Positions 1-5,467 of a stretch of DNA of 5,467 bases are shown here, in pieces. Position 1 is the first letter of the stretch; every line of letters begins with the position of its first letter. The notes below the pieces were generated by a model. It made no database searches. It saw only the letters and a program-made list of their open reading frames with translations, and was not told where the DNA came from. The stretch covers positions 1-5,467 of the forward strand of contig CAMTBF010000271.1 in the NCBI GenBank assembly GCA_947068385.1, read 5' to 3'. Both the position numbers and the translations under genes were made by a program. Source of the stretch: an uncultured Lachnospiraceae bacterium (GTDB lineage Bacteria > Bacillota > Clostridia > Lachnospirales > Lachnospiraceae).

Positions 1-157
1 GCTAGTTAGTTTTCTGAATTCATTCATGTCCTATCTGGTAGTGATGCTTGTCATCGTAGTAGTGGCGGGAGTGGCCACGGCTATTGGCATCACCATGGCG
101 AAGAAGAAGGCGGCCAAGGAAGCGGCCGTGGCTTCAATCAAGGGTGGCAATGAGTAG
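1..157 (+). CDS. small single-span membrane protein, 5' end probably outside window
   Basis: The reading frame is open from the window edge to a TAG at 155-157. An ATG at 26 would give a 43-residue peptide, but no Shine-Dalgarno sequence precedes it and the frame stays open upstream, so the true start is more likely outside the window. Residues 3-24 (counting from that ATG) form one hydrophobic segment, YLVVMLVIVVVAGVATAIGI and a little beyond. A short basic, Ala/Lys-rich tail follows (KKKAAKEAA...GGNE). By the positive-inside rule the tail should be cytoplasmic. It has no cleavage site, lipobox or catalytic motif. Its stop overlaps the start of the downstream HAD hydrolase, so the two are probably translated from one mRNA. 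I do not recognise a function. It could equally be the C-terminal anchor of a longer protein. Confidence 0.6.
   Translation, partial: LVSFLNSFMSYLVVMLVIVVVAGVATAIGITMAKKKAAKEAAVASIKGGNE
141..147 (+). promoter_or_regulatory. ribosome binding site of the HAD hydrolase
   Basis: AGGGTGG lies two bases before the ATG at 150, inside the 3' end of the upstream small gene. This purine-rich site and the loss of family similarity before residue 1 support the start at 150. The spacing is tight, so coupling to translation of the upstream gene through the ATGAGTAG overlap probably helps initiation. Confidence 0.5.
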
Positions 158-860
158 GTTCACCACGATTCTTTGGGATGTGGACGATACGCTCCTGGAT
201 TTTGCGTATTCCCAAAGGTATGCCCTTTCGGAATGCTTCCGCTCTATCGGTAGGGAAATGACGGAGGCGGAGCTTGCGCTGTATACACAGATCAATGACG
301 ACTACTGGAAGCGCCTCGAGCTGGGGGAAGTGACGAAGGAACAGTTGCTGACGGGACGCTTTCTTTTGTTGTTCGAAAAGCTGGGGATAGAGGGCGTGGA
401 CGTGGAGGGCTTCCGGGCCGGATACCAGGCTGGTCTGGGAAGCACCTTCTCCTTCCTGGACGATTCCCTGGCCATCTGCAGGAGTCTGCGGGGAAAAGTG
501 AGGCAGTACGTCATCACCAACGGAGTCGTCTCCACCCAGAGGAACAAGCTGAAGCTGTCGGGGCTGTCGGAGGTCATGGACGGCGTCTTCATCTCCGAGG
601 AGATCGGAAGCCCCAAACCGCAGAGGCAGTTTTTCGACCATTGCCTGTCCCATGTGGAAGAGAAGGACAAGTCCCGGATCCTGATTGTAGGGGACAGCCT
701 GACCAGCGACATCAAGGGCGGGGTACAGGCCGGGATTCCCACCTGCTGGTATCGGAGAGGCGCAGGGACTATGGACGAAGTCCTGGGGGCGGGCTGCAGG
801 CCAGACTACGAAATCAGCGACTTACATAAGATATATGACATTTTGGGCCTGCCGCAGTGA
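150..860 (+). CDS. yjjG: YjjG/YfnB-type HAD-superfamily pyrimidine nucleotidase
   Basis: A 236-residue cytoplasmic phosphatase, the usual length for the YjjG/YfnB group. All four HAD motifs are present: motif I DVDDT with nucleophile D10 and acid/base D12; motif II T123 in ITNG; motif III K156 in GSPKP; motif IV GDSLTSD with D182 and D187. The helical cap (about residues 18-95) carries the group-typical stretches YTQIND, W53, LELGE and GRF. Characterised YjjG dephosphorylates pyrimidine nucleoside monophosphates such as UMP, dUMP and dTMP, and is thought to clear damaged or non-canonical pyrimidine nucleotides. That role is transferred from the family, not shown here. The ATG at 150 was chosen over the in-frame ATG at 84 because the extra 22 residues are Arg/Pro-rich, unlike the family, and are simply the upstream gene read in another frame. 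A terminator hairpin overlaps the stop codon. Confidence 0.88.
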   Translation: MSRFTTILWDVDDTLLDFAYSQRYALSECFRSIGREMTEAELALYTQINDDYWKRLELGEVTKEQLLTGRFLLLFEKLGIEGVDVEGFRAGYQAGLGSTFSFLDDSLAICRSLRGKVRQYVITNGVVSTQRNKLKLSGLSEVMDGVFISEEIGSPKPQRQFFDHCLSHVEEKDKSRILIVGDSLTSDIKGGVQAGIPTCWYRRGAGTMDEVLGAGCRPDYEISDLHKIYDILGLPQ

Positions 861-883
861 CTGCTCACTACGGCAGGATTTGT
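848..883 (+). terminator. probable intrinsic terminator overlapping the yjjG stop codon
   Basis: CCTGCCGCAGTGA (848-860) and TCACTACGGCAGG (865-877) form a 13-bp stem with one C-A mismatch and a four-base loop, CTGC. It is followed by ATTTGTGT. The stem is strong, but the T-tract is short and interrupted, so termination may be partial. The TGA stop codon lies in the left arm. The hairpin separates the first two genes from the WYL/GH89 block. Confidence 0.65.
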
Positions 884-1002
884 GTATGCGCGGATTCGCA
901 ATGGGAAGCCTGTTGCTGACGCAGCTGCGGGCCACATGGCGAGTAGGGCATGTATGGCAGGGCGTGGGAGCCGCCATAGTGGAGCACCCTGCTTTAAAGA
1001 TT

Positions 1003-1044
1003 ACAGAAAGTAGATGACAGAAAATAGAAGACAGAAAGGACATG
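1003..1044 (+). repeat. three 14-bp tandem units upstream of the WYL regulator
   Basis: Three consecutive 14-bp units: ACAGAAAGTAGATG (1003-1016), ACAGAAAATAGAAG (1017-1030) and ACAGAAAGGACATG (1031-1044). All share ACAGAAA. The array is A-rich within a GC-rich region and ends eight bases before the regulator's ATG. The third unit contains the AAAGGA that can act as ribosome binding site. It may be an operator, an unstructured leader that helps translation, or a slippage-prone array. The sequence cannot tell these apart. Confidence 0.7.
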
Positions 1045-1050
1045 GAAGGA
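1033..1050 (+). promoter_or_regulatory. ribosome binding region of the WYL regulator
   Basis: Two purine-rich candidates precede the ATG at 1052. AGAAAGGA (1033-1040) has an 11-base spacing, somewhat long. GGAAGGA (1044-1050) lies only one base away, too close for normal use. The ATG at 1042 is in another frame. No other in-frame start exists after the TAG at 1025, so the start at 1052 is favoured despite the imperfect spacing. Confidence 0.45.
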
Positions 1051-1051
1051 T

Positions 1052-2047
1052 ATGGCCAGAGCGTCAGGACAGAAGCTGAAGCTCCTTTATATTGTTAAAT
1101 TTTTGTCAGAGAACACGGATGAGCACCATCCTGCCAGCACGGCGGACATCATCACCCATCTGGAGGCCAACGGCATCCATTCCGAGCGCAAGAGCGTCTA
1201 CGATGATATCGAGAAGCTCTGTGACTTCGGCTACGATATCGTCCAGGTCCAAAACCGCCTGGGCGGCGGCTATTACATGGCGGGCAGGGAGTTTGAGCTG
1301 GCGGAGCTGAAGCTCCTGGTGGACGCGGTGCAGTCCTCTCGTTTCCTTACCACGAAAAAGTCCCGGAGCCTGATCAGGAAGCTGGAGCAGATGGCCGGGA
1401 AGCACGATGCCGGGAAGCTGCAGCGCCAGGTGTACGTGGCCGGGCGGATCAAGACGGAGAACGAGAGCATCTACTACAGCATCGACAATATCCACCGGGC
1501 CATCCAGGAGAACAGGCAGATCTCCTTCCGGTATCTGGACTGGAACCTGAAAAAGGAGCTGGTCCCCCGGGCCAACAGCGAGAGGACGGTGAGCCCCTGG
1601 GCGCTGATCTGGCAGGACGAGAACTATTACCTGGCGGCCTATGACGGCAGAGACGCCTGCATGAAGCACTTCCGGGTGGACAAGATGGGCAGGGTGGAGG
1701 TGCGCAAAGAGGCCAGGGAGGGGCTGGAGCAGTTCGAGAAGGTGGACCTGGCCCTGTACACCAATCAGATATTCGGCATGTACGGCGGCGAGGAGGCCGT
1801 GGTGACATTGCAGCTGCCCAACCGGCTGGTGGGCGTGGTGCTGGACCGCTTCGGCAGGGAGGCGGATATCCGGCAGATGCCGGATGAAAGGTTCCGGGTC
1901 AGGGCCAAGGTGATGGTCAGCGGCCAGTTCTTCGGGTGGCTTGCGGGAATCGGGCGGGATGTAGAGATAGTGAGCCCGGACATCGTCAGGGAGCGGTACA
2001 GGGAATGGCTGGAGGGCATCCTGGCGTCCATGGGGACTGTGGACTGA
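1052..2047 (+). CDS. HTH/WYL-domain transcriptional regulator
   Basis: A 331-residue cytoplasmic DNA-binding protein with the standard three-part layout of WYL regulators (YafY/DeoR-like). The N-terminal winged helix-turn-helix covers about residues 6-78: KLLYIVKFL, then ADIITHLEANGI, the recognition stretch SERKSVYDDIEKL, and the wing GGGYYMAGREF. The WYL domain is about residues 143-215. It contains ISFRYLDW, the core SPWALIWQDENYYLAAYD (181-198) and HFRVDKM. Here the name-giving W-Y-L is replaced by Y-Y-L (192-194), a common variant. The C-terminal WCX-type domain runs about 246-325. WYL domains are thought to sense small ligands or nucleic acid. No ligand can be read from this sequence. 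The GH89 gene follows by 71 bp on the same strand with no T-tracted hairpin between them, so the regulator may control itself and that gene. Whether it represses or activates is unknown. Confidence 0.92.
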   Translation: MARASGQKLKLLYIVKFLSENTDEHHPASTADIITHLEANGIHSERKSVYDDIEKLCDFGYDIVQVQNRLGGGYYMAGREFELAELKLLVDAVQSSRFLTTKKSRSLIRKLEQMAGKHDAGKLQRQVYVAGRIKTENESIYYSIDNIHRAIQENRQISFRYLDWNLKKELVPRANSERTVSPWALIWQDENYYLAAYDGRDACMKHFRVDKMGRVEVRKEAREGLEQFEKVDLALYTNQIFGMYGGEEAVVTLQLPNRLVGVVLDRFGREADIRQMPDERFRVRAKVMVSGQFFGWLAGIGRDVEIVSPDIVRERYREWLEGILASMGTVD

Positions 2048-2118
2048 GGGGATGCGATGCCTCTGGGCCGGGGATCGGCCACGGAGAGAAGCAGGCGGGA
2101 AAGGCAGGTAAGAGCGGT

Positions 2119-4785
2119 ATGATAAAAGCGTTTCGGGAGACGCCATGGTATGAGGAATACCGGAGGGTTCAGGACGATCCGGCCTATGGACAGGAGAAGA
2201 CGCTGCGGGCGCTGTCGGATTTAGTGGGTCGGGTGATAGGGGAGCGGTGGCGGGACTCTTTCGTCTTTCGGCAGGAGGACATCCACAGCGCGAACGGCAA
2301 TGACGCTTTTGAGCTTCGCCAAGAAGGCAGAAGGATAGTCATCTGCGGGCCGAACGGCGTCGCCATGGCCTCCGGCTTGAACCATTATCTGAAAAAATAC
2401 GCGCTGGTGAATTTCAACCCGCTTTTTGCCAGCAATGTAAAGATGCCGGAGCGGCTGCCTGCCCTGACAGGCAGGATACGACGGAGCACCAACTACGACA
2501 TCCGCTACGCGCTGAACTTCTGCACCTACAGCTATACCATGGCATTCTGGGGCTGGAAGGAATACGAGGCGCTTTTGGACTGGTTCGCCCTGAACGGGGT
2601 GAACCTGATGCTGGATATCGTGGGCCAGGAGGAGGTGCAGAGAAGGTTCCTGCGGGAGTACGGCTATTCGGAGGAGGAGATTGGGGCATACATTCCCGGG
2701 CCAGCGTATCTCCCCTGGTTCTTCATGCAGAACATGTCCGGATTCGGCGGCCCACTGCCGGGGAAATGGTTCGAACAGCGGGTGGAGCTGGCCAGAAGGA
2801 TGCACGACCGGATGCAGGCTTTCGGAATCCGGCCCGTGCTGATGGGCTTCGCCGGAATGGTGCCGGGGGACTTCGGGGCAAAGCATCCGGAGGCCTCCGT
2901 GATCGAGCAGGGGCTCTGGTGCGGCTTCTCCCGTCCTGCCATGCTGCGGGTATACGGCTCCGAGGGAAAGGACTGCTTTGGCCCGGCCGCGGATGCCTTT
3001 TATGCCAAGCAGGAGGAGGTATTCGGCCCCATCACCCATTATTACGCCGTGGATCCTTTCCACGAGGGCGGGAGGATGGGGGATATGGATCCTGCCGCCG
3101 TCTATGACCGGGTCCAGCGCAAGATGCTGGAGCATGACCCTCAGGCTGTCTGGCTCCTGATGCAGTGGCAGGGGCAGATTACGGATGCAAAGCTTAGCGG
3201 CCTCTGCAAGCCGGAGCAGGCCCTGGTGCTGGATCTCCAGGCGGACCGCAGGCCCTATCATGCAATGATGGAGCGCCATAAAGTCCCCTGGATCTGGAGC
3301 ATGGTGCACAATTTCGGCGGGCGCATGGGCGTAGACGGCGATGTAGTCACCCTGGCCAGGGACATCCCCGCCGCCTGGCAGGGAAGCTCTTACATGAAGG
3401 GGATCGGCGCCGCGCCGGAGGCCTTCGACAGCGGCCCCATCATGTACGACCTGCTCTTCGACATGGCCTGGGAGGACGGGCCTGTTGACTGCGGACAGTA
3501 TGTGCGGGAGTATGCGAAGTCCCGGTACGGCGGGAGCGACAGCCATCTGGAGCGGGCCTGGGACATCCTGCTGCACACGGCATACTGGAAAAAGGAGAAG
3601 TACGCCCAGGGGGCAGGGGAATCCGTCATAAACGCCAGGCCCTCCGAGACCTTCCGCTCCGCCTCCACCTGGGGGCACAGCTCCTTTGAATATGACCAGA
3701 AGGCCCTGGAGCAGGCCCTGCCGGAATTGATCGCGGCTTATGACGATCATCAGGATTCGGAAGCATTCCGGTACGACCTGGTGGACGTGGCGAAGCAGAT
3801 CCTCTCCAACGCGGCCAACAGTCTCCATGGGCAGATGATGGCGGCATATTATGGCAGGAATCTGGATTTGTTCGAGAAGCTTTCCGGAAAGTTCCTGGAT
3901 CTGATTCGGCTGGAGGACAGGATATTGCGCTTCTGTCCCGATTTTACTCTGGAGAAGTGGATCCAGGCTTCCAGGAGCGTGCTGGCAGGCGCGGACGAAC
4001 AGGAAAAGGATTTGTTTGAGTTCAACGCCAGGGCACTGATCACCACATGGGGGGATCAGCAGAACAGCGAGGACTGCCTGCTGGATTATTCCAACCGCCA
4101 ATGGGCCGGGCTCACGGAGAGCTATTGCTTAAAGCGGTGGGAAAACTTCGTCCGGCGGTATACGGACAGCCTGAAAACCGGGAAGGAACCGGAGCCGTTT
4201 GTGTATTTCCCTATGGAATGGGCCTGGGCGAACCAAAAGACCCGGGAGGATGCGCAGGAACCCTCCGACCCTTGCGAAGAGAGCCTAAAGGTACTGGCGG
4301 AAAGGGTTTTCCGGGAATATTCCCAGACGGCCATGGAGAGGGACGAGGCCTATCAGGCGGTTTCTGAGCCCGTGAACCTGGCGTTGGGGCTGCAGGTCAC
4401 CGGCAGCGTGGAGGCAGACCCGGCCTGCCCTTACGCGAACCTGACGGACGGCAGGCTGGATACGGTATGGAAAGCGGCAAAGGCGCAGTGGCCTGTTTCG
4501 CTGACCATAGACCTGGGCCGGGAGAGCTATATCAGCCGGATCGAGTTCTCCATGCCCCAGGTGGCCGGGGATTTCCCTCTGTCCTATTCGGTCGAGGTAT
4601 TCGAAAAGGGAGCATGGACGGCTCTCCCTGTGGCGGAAAGAGAGACCCTGCTGGGAACGATTTCCGTCCCATGTAGCTGCATTGCGTCCGGAGTACGGCT
4701 ATCCCTGCACGAAAAGCAGCCCTGGGGACTGCCGGCGGAGCTTGCCGGGTTCTCCGTGTATGGCTTTGAAAGGCTCTCTGTGTAA
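2119..4785 (+). CDS. GH89 alpha-N-acetylglucosaminidase with C-terminal F5/8C (CBM32-like) domain
   Basis: An 888-residue relative of human NAGLU and clostridial GH89 enzymes, which release terminal alpha-linked GlcNAc (as in heparan fragments or GlcNAc-alpha-1,4-Gal-capped mucin glycans). The order is: N-terminal alpha/beta domain (about 20-110), with LNHYLKKYA at its end; TIM barrel (about 120-450), with NYDIRYALNFCTYSY, WFALNGVNLML, GPAYLPWFFMQNM, GPLP and RPVLMGFAGMVP; all-helical domain (about 455-740), with FRYDLVDVAKQ, LLDYSNRQWAGL and YCLKRW; F5/8C-like domain (about 750-885), with NLALG, LTDGRLDTVW and LTIDLG. By comparison with the family, E316 (in VDPFHEGG) is the likely acid/base and E434 (in APEAF) the likely nucleophile. 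The start is the ATG at 2119. The 61 in-frame residues upstream overlap the regulator gene and do not look like the family. The Shine-Dalgarno is weak (AGG at 2106-2108). The N-terminus, MIKAFRETPWYEEYRR, is charged with no signal peptide, so the enzyme is predicted to be cytoplasmic. The natural substrate is not known. Confidence 0.93.
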   Translation: MIKAFRETPWYEEYRRVQDDPAYGQEKTLRALSDLVGRVIGERWRDSFVFRQEDIHSANGNDAFELRQEGRRIVICGPNGVAMASGLNHYLKKYALVNFNPLFASNVKMPERLPALTGRIRRSTNYDIRYALNFCTYSYTMAFWGWKEYEALLDWFALNGVNLMLDIVGQEEVQRRFLREYGYSEEEIGAYIPGPAYLPWFFMQNMSGFGGPLPGKWFEQRVELARRMHDRMQAFGIRPVLMGFAGMVPGDFGAKHPEASVIEQGLWCGFSRPAMLRVYGSEGKDCFGPAADAFYAKQEEVFGPITHYYAVDPFHEGGRMGDMDPAAVYDRVQRKMLEHDPQAVWLLMQWQGQITDAKLSGLCKPEQALVLDLQADRRPYHAMMERHKVPWIWSMVHNFGGRMGVDGDVVTLARDIPAAWQGSSYMKGIGAAPEAFDSGPIMYDLLFDMAWEDGPVDCGQYVREYAKSRYGGSDSHLERAWDILLHTAYWKKEKYAQGAGESVINARPSETFRSASTWGHSSFEYDQKALEQALPELIAAYDDHQDSEAFRYDLVDVAKQILSNAANSLHGQMMAAYYGRNLDLFEKLSGKFLDLIRLEDRILRFCPDFTLEKWIQASRSVLAGADEQEKDLFEFNARALITTWGDQQNSEDCLLDYSNRQWAGLTESYCLKRWENFVRRYTDSLKTGKEPEPFVYFPMEWAWANQKTREDAQEPSDPCEESLKVLAERVFREYSQTAMERDEAYQAVSEPVNLALGLQVTGSVEADPACPYANLTDGRLDTVWKAAKAQWPVSLTIDLGRESYISRIEFSMPQVAGDFPLSYSVEVFEKGAWTALPVAERETLLGTISVPCSCIASGVRLSLHEKQPWGLPAELAGFSVYGFERLSV

Positions 4786-4860
4786 CGGCGATGAGGAGGC
4801 TGACGGATGGGGGTAAGGCGAATTTAAGAAGCATGCTCTGGAAAGGCAGTGAGCCTTCGG

Positions 4861-4867
4861 AAGGGAG
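4861..4867 (+). promoter_or_regulatory. ribosome binding site of the lipoprotein gene
   Basis: AAGGGAG lies six bases before the ATG at 4874. It is the clearest Shine-Dalgarno sequence in the window and fixes that start. The AAGG can pair with CCTT at 4854-4857 in a short, weak hairpin. Confidence 0.65.
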
Positions 4868-4873
4868 ATTGGT

Positions 4874-5467
4874 ATGCAGGAATGGAAAAAATGGTTGGGG
4901 AAGCATGGGAAGCGGAAAGAGCGTATTCCCTGGAAGAGAAGCGGGAGCGCTCCGGGAAATGCGCTGCGGACAGGCCTGCGGCTTGCGTTTCTGGCAATCG
5001 TGCCTGCCCTGACGGGATGCGCCGACAGCGGGGGAGAGCCGGTCTATGAGGCGGAATTTGTGGATTTGGATATTCCCGAAGCTGACTATTATGGCATCAA
5101 CGTTGATTACTCCCTCTTCGGCGATGAATTGTATTATGTCACCGGGAGCAGCGGGGAAATAGACCCCGACACAGGCTTTCCGGAGTCTATATATAACGCA
5201 TACTGTCTGCAGCTTGGGGAAGCCGGAGAGGCGCGCAGTCTTCCCATAGAGTGGGAAAGCGATACGCTCTTGGAGTATTTTAAGATTCAGCCGGATGGAG
5301 ACGGGAATTATTTAGCGGCATATAAGAAGGGAAACGAGATTTACCTGGAGAAATACGACGAAGCCGGAGTCCAGCTTTTTACACGCCAGGCAGCAATGAG
5401 GGAAGAGGCGGAGTCCTGGGCCATGCCTGCAATCCTTTCGTTTATATACTGCCCGGACTCCGCCTCT
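4874..5467 (+). CDS. surface lipoprotein, possible beta-propeller, 3' end outside window
   Basis: The frame is open for 198 codons from the ATG at 4874 to the window edge, so the C-terminus is missing. The N-terminus is strongly basic (MQEWKKWLGKHGKRKERIPW) and is followed by a hydrophobic core (LRLAFLAIVPA) and the lipobox LTGC. This predicts lipidation at C49 and anchoring to the outer face of the membrane. A Ser/Gly/Glu linker follows. From about residue 77 there are short repeated beta-strand-like patterns: GDELYYVTGSS, NAYCLQLGE, GNYLAAYKKGNEIYLEKYD. These resemble propeller blades, but that is an inference from pattern only. It lies 88 bp after the GH89 gene with no terminator between, so it may be in the same operon. 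It could be a glycan-binding or transporter-associated lipoprotein, possibly with a solute-binding domain beyond the window. The visible part does not decide this. Confidence 0.8.
   Translation, partial: MQEWKKWLGKHGKRKERIPWKRSGSAPGNALRTGLRLAFLAIVPALTGCADSGGEPVYEAEFVDLDIPEADYYGINVDYSLFGDELYYVTGSSGEIDPDTGFPESIYNAYCLQLGEAGEARSLPIEWESDTLLEYFKIQPDGDGNYLAAYKKGNEIYLEKYDEAGVQLFTRQAAMREEAESWAMPAILSFIYCPDSAS

Noticed and set aside
84..149. A 22-residue N-terminal extension of the HAD hydrolase from the ATG at 84
   Set aside because: It is an Arg/Pro-rich run lying inside the upstream small gene in another frame. HAD motif I normally lies about 10 residues from the start, which the ATG at 150 gives.
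861..1051. Search for a promoter before the WYL regulator
   Set aside because: TTTAAA near 993 could serve as a weak -10 element, but no -35 element lies at the right distance. I see no promoter I can support, although one is expected after the terminator.
2066..2080. Hairpin GGCCG/CGGCC between the regulator and the GH89 gene
   Set aside because: It has only five base pairs and no T-tract, so it is not supported as a terminator.
1936..2118. A 61-residue N-terminal extension of the GH89 protein
   Set aside because: It overlaps the WYL gene in another frame and has no signal peptide or family similarity. The ATG at 2119 gives a sensible N-terminus.
1106..2146. A 346-codon open frame on the minus strand, antisense to the WYL regulator
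   Set aside because: The composition is biased (Pro, His, Leu) with no family motifs, and the sense strand is a clear HTH/WYL protein.
2221..4101. A 626-codon open frame on the minus strand, antisense to the GH89 gene
   Set aside because: It is a by-product of GC-rich codon use in the sense gene. The translation is rich in His, Pro, Leu and Gly with no recognisable domain, while the sense strand matches GH89 throughout.
4791..5012. A 73-codon + strand frame starting just after the GH89 gene
   Set aside because: It has no ribosome binding site, no recognisable features, and a long overlap with the better-supported lipoprotein frame.

Overview
The window reads as ordinary chromosomal DNA from a GC-rich member of the Clostridia, probably Lachnospiraceae-like and gut-associated. 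That placement is an inference. It rests on the type of HAD hydrolase, the WYL-regulator style, a GH89 enzyme and a Gram-positive-type lipoprotein signal, not on any marker gene. All recognisable genes lie on the + strand. No RNA genes, insertion sequences, CRISPR arrays or attachment sites are visible.

Layout: (1) Positions 1-157 hold the end of a small single-span membrane protein whose start is probably outside the window. (2) Overlapping its stop codon is a 236-residue YjjG/YfnB-type HAD nucleotidase (150-860). It is closed by a strong hairpin that includes its own stop codon, so the first transcription unit probably ends there. (3) A 191-bp gap shows no convincing promoter but ends in three 14-bp tandem units just before the next gene. 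(4) A 331-residue HTH/WYL transcriptional regulator (1052-2047) follows. (5) After 71 bp comes an 888-residue family GH89 alpha-N-acetylglucosaminidase (2119-4785). It has both expected catalytic glutamates and a C-terminal F5/8C (CBM32-like) domain, but no signal peptide. (6) After 88 bp a lipoprotein (4874 to beyond the window end) begins and is cut off by the window.

The second block (regulator, GH89, lipoprotein) is co-oriented with no terminator between genes, so it could be one operon. A reasonable inference is that it is a small glycan-use locus: the lipoprotein sits at the cell surface, the GH89 enzyme removes terminal alpha-linked GlcNAc inside the cell from imported oligosaccharides, and the WYL protein controls expression. 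The sequence does not identify the transporter or the natural substrate. The most notable points are the apparently cytoplasmic GH89 carrying a carbohydrate-binding-like domain, its pairing with a WYL regulator, and the tandem repeat before that regulator. I did not find a clearly new biological system here.
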